Made by a program: the position numbers and the translations under genes
Assembly (NCBI GenBank): GCA_029259745.1
Contig: JAJDEO010000055.1
Location: 1-43,707, forward strand
From: Planctomycetota bacterium
Lineage (GTDB): Bacteria; Planctomycetota; B15-G4
Direction of reading: 5' to 3'
DNA length: 43,707 nucleotides
Notes under the pieces: model-generated
Seen by the model: only the letters and a program-made list of their open reading frames with translations
The model's database searches: none
What the model was told of the DNA's origin: nothing
Shown here: in pieces, positions 14,837 through 22,296 of the stretch
Position numbering within the stretch: position 1 is the stretch's first letter
Layout: the number at the start of each line of letters is the position of its first letter

Positions 14837-17674
14837 TCAGTCGCGCAGGGATTCCAGCACGGGCGCGATCTGGCGTGCGATGACGGCGTGTCCCTCGATG
14901 TTCGGGTGGACCTTGTCGAGGAAGAGCCTCGCGCCGCCGGCGTGTTGAAGCGCGGGCGTGGGATCGACGTACGAGACGCCGTCGGCCAGCGCGGCCTCGG
15001 CGAGCACGGCATGGAACTCGTCCTTCCAGATCAGCGGGTCGTCGCCAGCGAGTGGCTCGGCGACGAGGACGAGCGGGACGCCGCGCCTGTGCGCTTCCTC
15101 GACGAACGCATTGATAACGGCTGCGAAACGCTCGGGTGGTGTCGGTGAGCCGGCCTGCAGGTTGAGGTCGTTCCAGAGCACCGACGTGTCCGCATTGTCG
15201 GTCGGCGACGAGTCGGTCAGCGAGGAGGTGTAGAGCAAGCCGGCGAGATCGCGAATCCCCGAGCGGTAGTCGAGCGACATGCGCAGTCCGTGCCACATCG
15301 TCGCGAGCCTCGATGAGGCTTGTTCTTCGGCGTGGGCTTCGAGCTGCGCCAACATCGCGTGCTCGTCGACACGGCTCAGCGCGTAGGCGTCGTTGTAGGT
15401 CAGGCACAGGACGACGGCGTCGATGTCGACGTCCGCGAGTCCGTCGCGCAGCATGCGCAACAGGCGCGCGCCGGTCGCCCCGCGCCACGCGGCGTTGATG
15501 ACGTCCGTCCGCTCGCTGCCGAGCAGTCGCTCGAGCACGGCGGGAAAGGCTGCGTCGTTCTTTCGCGGAATGTGAAAGCCGTACGTCACCGATCCGCCGA
15601 GCGCGACGACGCGGAAGGTCTGCGCCGGCGTCTCGGCGGGATGGACGCGTCCGCGAAAGCGATGGGCGACCAACGCTTCGTTGAGGTGACGCAGCAGTGG
15701 AACCTGCCAGTGGGCGAGGCCCGGCGCGACGCGTTCGCCGCGCCATGCGAGGAGCGATGTTGCCGCGGGCGGCGTGAGGTCGACGTGGCGTGCGATGCGC
15801 GCGGTTCCGAGCACGAGCGCCGCGGCGCAAGCGACCGACGTCACGACGAGCAGCGCCGACGTGACGAGGCGGCCGCGCGCTGCGAGGACGCCTGTCGTCG
15901 CGAGTGCGATCGCCGTGAGACCGCCGAGGTTCGTGAGCGACACCCAGGGCCGCCCGCTCGGTGCGTCGTCGACGAGGAAGACGAGCGCGCACGGCAGCAG
16001 TGCGCAGGCCGCCGGTGCGGCGAGCGCGAGCGGGCGCTGACGGGTGGTCACGAGCGCGACGACCACCCACGCGACGAGAACGCCCCACGGCACGGCAACG
16101 GCGCGCCACACTTCGCGCGCGGCCCACGCATCGGCGACGCCCGGGTACTCGCCGGCCTGGCGAGCGCGGATGTCGCACGACGACACGCTGGTGCGCCCAT
16201 CGACGGCAAGGGCGACGATGTCACCACCCGCTCCCACGGCGTCGGCGACGACCAACTCGCGCCCTCCGACGAGCGCCGTGAGTTGCCGGCCGCGCGCCTC
16301 GATCACGAGCTCGAACTCCGTGTCGCGCGCGAGTGTCCCGAGGTCGGCGTGGCGTGGTGCGAAGCGCATCGTGTCCTGCTCGATCCAGCGCGTCGGGACA
16401 TCGGGTCGCGTCGACAGGCACAGCGACCAGGCCGTCTCGCCGTGCGCACGAACGCGCCACTCACAGACCGCATCGGCCGGCATCGTCACGCGGGCGATGA
16501 GGTCGAAGTCACGCCATTCTCCCTTGGCTTCCAGCGCGTTCAACGCGTGGAGCTGGCGCGCAGCGCTGAGCCGGAAGGGGCGCGGCGGGACGGTGTTCCA
16601 CGACGCGTGTTCGGCCGCCAGACGCGGAGCCAGCTGCGTGGAGCGTTCATGACCGACCGCCAGCGTCGCGAGCGTGAGCGCTGCGCCGACCACGACGAGG
16701 CGCCGAGTCGTCAGGCTTTCTGGCTGGGTTCGTCCGCTGCTCCGCGCCAGGATGAACACGCCGGCGATCGCAACGCCGAAGATCACCAGGAGCGGCAACG
16801 CGCTGGGCGACGGAGCGATGTCGACGCCCACGAATCGCAGAGCGCTCGGAAGTGTGGGGAGGCACAAGGCGAACGCCGTGACTGCGAGCGTGTCCCGCAG
16901 CGACATCCACTGCGACCGCGCGAGAGCGAACAACAGCGCGAGCCACAGCGCAACGGTCGCGAGAACGCAGCCGGCGAGGAGCGTGTTCTCGAGGCGTCCA
17001 GGCCAGCGGGAGACGGCCGGGAGTCGGTCGAGGTCATCACGCATCTCAGCCGGGCCGCTCGTGCCCATGGTCGTGGCGCGCAGGTGCGTGACGGTGACGC
17101 CGCCGCCGGTCGCTCGCAGCGAGGCGCGGCTTCCCGTCGCCTCGACGTCGTCCCACGTCAGAGCGTCGCGTCCATCGATCGCGAGCAGGAAACGCGGGCC
17201 GTCGAGCGTCACGCGCAGGCGGCTCGGCTGTCCCATCGTCGGGCCGGCGCCCAGGCGTGCGCGCTCGAGGACGACATCGCGTCCGTCGGCATCACGGCGG
17301 CCGGCGATGGCGAACGCAGGCGAGCCCGGGATCACGCGGATGACGGAGGAACCCGTCGGACCCTCGCGCATGACGACTTCGAGCGACGAGGTCGCGATGA
17401 GCGGGGTCCACTCCGCGCCCAGCGACTGCAGGCGCGTGCTGTCGGTGTCCTGTAGCGTGAAGTCGACGGTGCCGCCCGCGGGGAAGATGACACCCGTCTT
17501 GCGCGCTCGCACCCGCAGCGCTTCACCGTCCCCCAGATGCGCCGCCCAGAACTCGCCCTGCAGCTCGACCAACCCGCGGCCGGTGCCCGTCGACGATTCG
17601 ATCCATCCGAGCGTGCCGAGCATGACGACGACGCCAGCGATCCAAGCCGAGTCGATGCCGAGCGAGCGTGCCAT
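14837..17674 (-). CDS. Large membrane protein with C-terminal SGNH/GDSL hydrolase domain
   Basis: A 945-aa protein. The N-terminus has one hydrophobic segment (about 8-25), followed by two beta-rich extracytoplasmic regions (roughly 40-220 and 370-510) separated by a group of transmembrane helices, then another helix group (about 525-670). The last 260 residues form an SGNH hydrolase: GGSVTYG (nucleophile Ser, block I), LTYNDAY (block III Asn) and DKVHPNIEGH (block V Asp and His). Such enzymes remove acyl or acetyl groups from lipids or polysaccharides; here the catalytic domain is probably outside the cytoplasmic membrane. The start is uncertain: ATG 17674 or ATG 17710 in the same frame. It is 104 bp downstream of the response regulator and could share its operon. 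Confidence 0.82.
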   Translation of the reverse strand: MARSLGIDSAWIAGVVVMLGTLGWIESSTGTGRGLVELQGEFWAAHLGDGEALRVRARKTGVIFPAGGTVDFTLQDTDSTRLQSLGAEWTPLIATSSLEVVMREGPTGSSVIRVIPGSPAFAIAGRRDADGRDVVLERARLGAGPTMGQPSRLRVTLDGPRFLLAIDGRDALTWDDVEATGSRASLRATGGGVTVTHLRATTMGTSGPAEMRDDLDRLPAVSRWPGRLENTLLAGCVLATVALWLALLFALARSQWMSLRDTLAVTAFALCLPTLPSALRFVGVDIAPSPSALPLLVIFGVAIAGVFILARSSGRTQPESLTTRRLVVVGAALTLATLAVGHERSTQLAPRLAAEHASWNTVPPRPFRLSAARQLHALNALEAKGEWRDFDLIARVTMPADAVCEWRVRAHGETAWSLCLSTRPDVPTRWIEQDTMRFAPRHADLGTLARDTEFELVIEARGRQLTALVGGRELVVADAVGAGGDIVALAVDGRTSVSSCDIRARQAGEYPGVADAWAAREVWRAVAVPWGVLVAWVVVALVTTRQRPLALAAPAACALLPCALVFLVDDAPSGRPWVSLTNLGGLTAIALATTGVLAARGRLVTSALLVVTSVACAAALVLGTARIARHVDLTPPAATSLLAWRGERVAPGLAHWQVPLLRHLNEALVAHRFRGRVHPAETPAQTFRVVALGGSVTYGFHIPRKNDAAFPAVLERLLGSERTDVINAAWRGATGARLLRMLRDGLADVDIDAVVLCLTYNDAYALSRVDEHAMLAQLEAHAEEQASSRLATMWHGLRMSLDYRSGIRDLAGLLYTSSLTDSSPTDNADTSVLWNDLNLQAGSPTPPERFAAVINAFVEEAHRRGVPLVLVAEPLAGDDPLIWKDEFHAVLAEAALADGVSYVDPTPALQHAGGARLFLDKVHPNIEGHAVIARQIAPVLESLRD

Positions 17675-17778
17675 CTCGCCATTGTGCGCACGCCCCGTCG
17701 CCGATGGCACGCGCGGTCGCAGGCAAAACGTCCCTGCGTCGAGGCATCCCTGGCGCCGTCGAGCGACGCCGCGCAGTC

Positions 17779-18222
17779 TCAGGCCGTTTCGGGTGGCAGA
17801 CGCACGAGCGAGAACCAGAAGCCCTCGATGCCGCGCACCGCGTCGATGAACTCCGTCGCGTTGAGCGGCTTCTGGACGTACGCGTTGGCGTGCTCTTCGT
17901 AGGCCTTGAGGATGTCACGCTCGTGGTCGGAGGTCGTGAGGATCACGACGGGGATCGGCCGCAGGTGTTCGTCGCTGCGCAGCTCGCGCAGGACCTCGTG
18001 GCCGTTCTTGCGGGGCAAGTTGATGTCGAGCAGGATCAGCGCGGGCCGCGGAACATCTTCGAAGTCGCCGCGATGATGGAGGAAGTCCATCGCTTCGACA
18101 CCGTCCTGGACGACGTGCAGCGAGTTGAGCAGACGGCTCCGCGTGAGGCCCTGGCGCACGAGTTCGACGTCACCGGGGCTGTCTTCGACGAGCAGGATGT
18201 CGATCGGGCTTGCTGCAATCAT
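17779..18222 (-). CDS. Single-domain response regulator (Rcp1-like receiver)
   Basis: A 147-aa CheY-like receiver with no output domain. The acidic pair Glu13-Asp14 (LLVEDSPGD), the phosphoacceptor Asp66 (ILLDINLPRKNG), Thr97 (ILTTSDHERD) and Lys118 (YVQKPL) are all in place. The VEDSPGDVELV opening is typical of the Rcp1 group that pairs with phytochrome-like kinases. ATG 18222 overlaps the kinase stop as ATGA, so kinase and regulator are a translationally coupled pair. Output is presumably through protein contacts, as the receiver stands alone. Confidence 0.93.
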   Translation of the reverse strand: MIAASPIDILLVEDSPGDVELVRQGLTRSRLLNSLHVVQDGVEAMDFLHHRGDFEDVPRPALILLDINLPRKNGHEVLRELRSDEHLRPIPVVILTTSDHERDILKAYEEHANAYVQKPLNATEFIDAVRGIEGFWFSLVRLPPETA

Positions 18223-20018
18223 GACCTGTGGGCTTTCGCGCGTGGGGAATGGTGGGAGTCGAGGCTCGGTTCCGCGACGTGTGCAGGGAGCGTGAAGGAG
18301 AACGTCGTCCCGCAACCGAGTTCGGACTCGAACCAGAGCCGCCCGCCGTGCCTCTCCACGACCTTCTTGCAGATCGCGAGGCCGAGGCCGGTTCCCGGAT
18401 AGACATCCTTCGAGTGCAGTCGCTGGAAGATCGTGTAGACGCGGTCGGCGTACTGGGTGTCGATGCCGATGCCGTTGTCGCGCACGACGAAGGTGTGTTC
18501 GACCGAGCCCAGCTCGAAGTCGACGGTGACCACGGGCTGCGTCGAGTGGTCGCTGAACTTGATCGCGTTCGAGATCAGGTTCTGAAAGACGAGGCGCAGC
18601 TGTTGTGCGTCACCGACGACGCGTGGGAGGTCGGTGCGCGAGACGTTCGCAGCGGCGTCCTCGATGGTTTTCGCGAGGTCGAGGAGCACGATGTCGACGA
18701 CCCGGTTCGTGTCGACGGTGTCCTGCTTGATGTCGTCCCGCCCGACGCGTGAGTATTCGAGCAGCCCGCACACCAGCGCCTGCATCCGCCCGGCGCCGTC
18801 CACCATGAACCCGAGCCAGCGCTCGCCGTCTTCGTCGAACTTGCCCTTGTAGGTGTCGTTCAGCAACTCCGCGAAGCTTCCGACCATGCGCAGCGGCTCC
18901 TGGAGGTCGTGCGAAGCGACGTAGGCGAAGCGTTCGAGTTCCTGGTTCGACACCTCGAGGTTGTGGGCCTTGTCCTCGAGCTCGGCCGTGACGGCATCGG
19001 CGTAGGCCAGCGCGCGTCGGTTTGCGCGCGTGATGAGGATGAAGAGGCCGATGAGCAGGGCGTCGATGATGAGGCCACCGATGAGGATCGTCATCGGCTG
19101 GGCGCTGCTCACGAACGACCGGAACGATCGCGCGCTGCGGATGTCGAAGGTCCAGTCGCGTCCGTATTCGGGCAGGCTCGTGGTACGCGTGAAGAGCGGT
19201 TCGGGGTCGTGGTCCGCGTCAGTCGCATCGTGCTCGTCGTAGAGAACGTCGGCGCCATCGAGGATGCGAATGTTGATGTGCCGGCTTTCCTGCGCGAGCA
19301 CACCTTGCATGAGCTTGCGGACGACGAACGGCGCATAGACCATCCCGCGGAACGACTCCGGGTCGTGCGTTGCGCTCGCGTCGGCGCCGTAGAAGGGCGC
19401 GTAGAAGAGGAAACCCGGCGTGTGGTCGGCGTCCTGGACGAGCACGATCGGTCCTGTGATCTGTGCCGCGCGTGTCTCACGAGCTTTCCTGGCGGCAGCA
19501 AGTCGATTGGTTTCGTGAGCGATGTCGAGGCCCACGGCCAGCGCGTTGCTGGCGATCGGCTCGATGTACGTGATCGGTAGGAGCTCGCCCTGATCGTGCT
19601 CGGGGTAGATGTTGAAGTCGGGGCGCGTGCGACGCTGTTCGGCCAGGTAGGCGTGGACGTCATCGACGGAGTGGATGACGCCGATCCCGTTGATGCCCGG
19701 GTACTTTTCGCTGAGGCTCAGACGCTCGGCATACGTCCGCCATTCGCTGGCGCTGACGTCGCCTCCCGCGGCTTCGATGAACGCGACGCCCGCCCAGAGC
19801 GCGTCCTCGTACTTCCGCATGCGCTCAGCGACGAGGTCGAGCACGCGTTCGGACTCGCGTTCGAACGCCAGCCGACGTTTCTCATCGATCTGGCTGTCGG
19901 AGGCGTACCAGGCCGCGATCGTCACGCCGAGCGACAGGCACGCGATCGCCCAGTGAAGCCAGTGCACCGATCCCGATTGCTCGAGCTTGAGACGGGTGGT
20001 GGCGCTTGAACTCGTCAT
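18219..20018 (-). CDS. CHASE-domain sensor histidine kinase
   Basis: A 599-aa membrane kinase. Order: cytoplasmic N-terminus, TM1 about 22-40, an extracytoplasmic CHASE-type ligand domain about 75-295 (with YPGINGIGVIHSV and the ERxLxxxxxRTRPDFxIYPE-like region), TM2 about 309-330, a coiled coil, HisKA with the phospho-acceptor His370 (YVASHDLQEPLRM) and HATPase_c with Asn480/Asn484, DNGIGI at 514-519 and GTGLGL at 542-547. CHASE domains sense small extracellular molecules; the ligand is unknown. It acts with the receiver gene that overlaps its stop. A hairpin just upstream of the start (20024-20062) may control its translation. Confidence 0.94.
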   Translation of the reverse strand: MTSSSATTRLKLEQSGSVHWLHWAIACLSLGVTIAAWYASDSQIDEKRRLAFERESERVLDLVAERMRKYEDALWAGVAFIEAAGGDVSASEWRTYAERLSLSEKYPGINGIGVIHSVDDVHAYLAEQRRTRPDFNIYPEHDQGELLPITYIEPIASNALAVGLDIAHETNRLAAARKARETRAAQITGPIVLVQDADHTPGFLFYAPFYGADASATHDPESFRGMVYAPFVVRKLMQGVLAQESRHINIRILDGADVLYDEHDATDADHDPEPLFTRTTSLPEYGRDWTFDIRSARSFRSFVSSAQPMTILIGGLIIDALLIGLFILITRANRRALAYADAVTAELEDKAHNLEVSNQELERFAYVASHDLQEPLRMVGSFAELLNDTYKGKFDEDGERWLGFMVDGAGRMQALVCGLLEYSRVGRDDIKQDTVDTNRVVDIVLLDLAKTIEDAAANVSRTDLPRVVGDAQQLRLVFQNLISNAIKFSDHSTQPVVTVDFELGSVEHTFVVRDNGIGIDTQYADRVYTIFQRLHSKDVYPGTGLGLAICKKVVERHGGRLWFESELGCGTTFSFTLPAHVAEPSLDSHHSPRAKAHRS

Positions 20019-20023
20019 GCACT

Positions 20024-20062
20024 CGGGTGTCGTGGGGCGTGTCTTGGCGCGGACGACACCCG
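20024..20062 (-). promoter_or_regulatory. Hairpin covering the start region of the histidine kinase gene
   Basis: A perfect 10-bp inverted repeat (CGGGTGTCGT at 20024-20033, ACGACACCCG at 20053-20062) with a 19-nt loop. On the transcript the 3' arm ends five bases before the kinase ATG, so the fold would occupy the place of a ribosome binding site. It could also be a dimeric-protein operator. No Shine-Dalgarno is visible between it and the ATG. Confidence 0.6.
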
Positions 20063-20175
20063 CGTTCTGCCGGCGAACGACTCAGCGCATCGTGATCTCG
20101 AAGCGATCCACCCTGGTTATCGGGTCGAACGCAGCAATCGCTGTAGGCCTGGTCGTCCACGCTCGCCCTTCATCG

Positions 20176-21201
20176 TCAGCTCGCAGCGCGCCGCATGGCC
20201 TCGTACCAGTTGCTCACGGGTGTTTCATCGCTGGACGCCAGCGCGCCGCGATGGGCGCGGCGACGCACGGCGGCGAGGGCATCGCGCCCCTTCAGCTTCC
20301 AGTGCACGGCCATCTGAGCCAGCGGCGCCCGGCGCAGGTTGCCGAGCGCGTGAGCCCGCGGGAAGCCATACTGGAACGGCACGACGGCGCCGTCGGGTTC
20401 CACGATGAGCGGTTCGAGGAGTTCGGCGAGTGGGGCGTCGTCGTGGAGTTCGGCGTGGCTGCCGACGAAGCGCTCCGACTGTTCGCGGAGGTGGCGCGAG
20501 GCGACGAGGTCGACCTGCACGACGAGATCCGAGCCGAAGCGCTTACGGATCTCGTGTGCGAGCAAGAACGCGTAGCCGCCTTCGGTCCCGTCGGGCCGTT
20601 GCCCTTCGAGCACCTCTTCGGCCCGCCCCGTCTCCTCCAGTGGGTGAATCTGAAGCAACCTCGCGCCCTTGCGCACCGCGAACTCGGCGACCCACGGCAA
20701 CTCGTCGAGATTGTGCTGCGTGAGCGTGAAGATCAGACCGTAGGGGATGCCGCTGTCGCGCAGCACCTCGAGGCCCGTGTCGAGCTTGGCGAACGCGCCG
20801 GGCGAGGCGCGCATCCGGTCGTGCGAGTCGGGGACGCCGTCGCAGCTCACGGCGAGGAGGTCGAGTCGGCCGACCAGTTCGGCGACGCGCTCTTCCGTGA
20901 GCAGCGTGCCGTTCGTCGTGGCCGTCGTGCGCATGCCGCGCGCGCGGGCGTCGTCGAGCAGCTCGCCGATGTGCGGGTAGAGCAGCGGTTCGCCGCCCGA
21001 AAGGCCCATGACGTCGTAGCCCTCGGCACGCGCGTCCCGGAGGAACGTCCGAAGGAGCGGGAGTTCCAGGACGTCCCGCTCCTTCGGACCAGACTTCGAG
21101 TAGCAATGACGACACATGAGATTGCAACGTCGCGTGGGGTGCACCTGCACGATGCGCGAGTGGCCCGTGAGCGTTACGCACTGTTCGTCGTTCGTCGTCA
21201 T
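20176..21201 (-). CDS. Radical SAM enzyme next to a small partner protein
   Basis: A 341-aa radical SAM protein. The cluster motif is C26-NLM-C30-RH-C33 in HPTRRCNLMCRHCYSKSG, followed by GLSGGEPLLYP near 66-76 and TTNGT, the pattern of PqqE/AlbA/heme-type maturases. The C-terminal third has no obvious Cys-rich SPASM cluster. I choose ATG 21201 because GGAGAG lies just upstream and the preceding gene stops at 21218, 16 bp before it; a longer frame to 21252 would overlap that gene. The substrate is unknown, but the tight link to the 99-aa gene suggests they work together, either as enzyme and peptide substrate or as two subunits. Confidence 0.85.
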   Translation of the reverse strand: MTTNDEQCVTLTGHSRIVQVHPTRRCNLMCRHCYSKSGPKERDVLELPLLRTFLRDARAEGYDVMGLSGGEPLLYPHIGELLDDARARGMRTTATTNGTLLTEERVAELVGRLDLLAVSCDGVPDSHDRMRASPGAFAKLDTGLEVLRDSGIPYGLIFTLTQHNLDELPWVAEFAVRKGARLLQIHPLEETGRAEEVLEGQRPDGTEGGYAFLLAHEIRKRFGSDLVVQVDLVASRHLREQSERFVGSHAELHDDAPLAELLEPLIVEPDGAVVPFQYGFPRAHALGNLRRAPLAQMAVHWKLKGRDALAAVRRRAHRGALASSDETPVSNWYEAMRRAAS

Positions 21202-21217
21202 CGCTGCTCTCCGATCG

Positions 21218-21517
21218 TCAGTGGTGGGTCGCGCCGAACTGCATGTCGACAAGCACGCCGTCGAGGCCCGGCTTGCCGAGCGGGAAGACGCCGATGTCCC
21301 ACTCGAGTTCCGTGAGGAGGAGGTCGTCGATGAAACGACCGACGGCTTTCGGGTTGACGATCACCTTCGCGCACAGCCCGTCGATGCTCGGCTGTCCGTA
21401 GGGGCACCAACGCTTGATCTCGCCGTACTCGGCGCTCATGTGAGCGACCTTCTCGAGTTGCGCGTTGTCGAGCGTGAAGGCTTTCGTGAACAGCTTCTCG
21501 GATCCTGACTTGCCCAT
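21218..21517 (-). CDS. Small 99-aa protein, putative radical SAM partner or substrate
   Basis: A 99-aa soluble protein of no family I can name. It starts with ATG 21517 behind a GAGGA eight bases upstream. The N-terminal half is helical and charged (EKLFTKAFTLDNAQLEKVAHMSAE in outline). The second half contains an internal repeat: WCPYGQPSIDGLCAKVIV and VFPLGKPGLDGVLVDMQF, sharing P-x-G-x-P-x-x-DG. Its only cysteines, Cys38 and Cys49, flank the first repeat. It lies 16 bp upstream of the radical SAM gene. A modified-peptide precursor is one possibility, but the lack of an obvious leader/core split makes an accessory subunit equally likely. Confidence 0.75.
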   Translation of the reverse strand: MGKSGSEKLFTKAFTLDNAQLEKVAHMSAEYGEIKRWCPYGQPSIDGLCAKVIVNPKAVGRFIDDLLLTELEWDIGVFPLGKPGLDGVLVDMQFGATHH

Positions 21518-21909
21518 GATGGGGTTCCTCTTGTGGCGGATGTCATCGCAGGCGACCGCCGGGCACGCGCGTCCTCCGACAATCAGTTCGTCGTGCGCTG
21601 CCTGGTCCCTGGGGAACGTCCCCCGACGCGTCGCGTGAAGCGCCGCTCTCGTCGTTCCTGCGATGTCGATCCCACGTGAAGAGGAGCGCTGCGACGATCC
21701 GAAGCCTGTCCGCGAAACCGCGATCCATCGCCGTGTCTTGAATGATGGGGATCCTGGCGAGCATCGGCTCAACGCCGCGCAGAACGCCCCGCCGAAGGAT
21801 TTCGCTCGTCACACGAATCGCAGGGATCCGGTGGCTGTGACCGCATGACGCCGAGAACGGCGGCCGGCGGGGCGTGGATTCGACCCGCGCAGCCTGGGAC
21901 AGTGGGGGG
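21518..21909. other. Divergent intergenic region
   Basis: 392 bp between the minus-strand 99-aa gene and the plus-strand coiled-coil gene. A short fold GGGGA-ACG-TCCCC is present near 21613-21625. The open frames crossing it have no recognisable product. Promoters for both directions should be here, but I cannot place them. Confidence 0.5.
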
Positions 21910-22296
21910 ATGACGCGGAGACCCGGCCTACTGCGACGCTACTCGCTCCCGCTCGCGCTGTTCGCGGCGTTGGCGTGGGTGTTCGTGAAGTGGACGCTGC
22001 CGGCGCTCGAAGATCTCCACGCCGTGCGGCGCGACGCGGCAGCACTCGAGGCCGAACGCGCCGAGCGGCTCGATGCGGCCGAGGCCAAGCGCAATCTCCG
22101 CATCGGGGCGACGACCGACCCGTTGATCCGCGAGCGGCTCGAGCTCGAGGCGCGCCTCTCTCCGGACGTCGTCGGGCCGATTGTCACGAAACCGGTCGGT
22201 GCTGACGACACGGCCGAGCAAGGCGCCGCCGACGACGACGCGCCGCCCAAGGGTGAGCGTGTCGGGGACGGCGCGTCCGCGACGTCGGACACGTGA
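21910..22296 (+). CDS. Small membrane-anchored coiled-coil protein (FtsB/DivIC-like topology)
   Basis: A 128-aa protein: short basic N-terminus, one transmembrane helix (YSLPLALFAALAWVFVKW, about 10-28), then a charged heptad-like helix (about 35-65) and an acidic, disordered C-terminus. This topology resembles the divisome proteins FtsB and DivIC, but the sequence match is not strong enough for a symbol. ATG 21910 directly follows a G-run that may serve as ribosome binding site. Its stop overlaps the start of the next gene (TGATG), so the two are coupled; the partner is a secreted PQQ-type propeller. Confidence 0.7.
   Translation: MTRRPGLLRRYSLPLALFAALAWVFVKWTLPALEDLHAVRRDAAALEAERAERLDAAEAKRNLRIGATTDPLIRERLELEARLSPDVVGPIVTKPVGADDTAEQGAADDDAPPKGERVGDGASATSDT

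Noticed and set aside
15320..17455. Long antisense ORF (711 aa) over the SGNH hydrolase gene
   Set aside because: High GC suppresses stops on the opposite strand; the product is Arg/Ala/Asp-rich without domains, while the minus strand has a clear protein.
21543..21812. 89-aa minus-strand ORF before the small radical SAM partner
   Set aside because: The second half is low-complexity Arg/Gly sequence, no ribosome binding site is seen, and the coded segment looks random.
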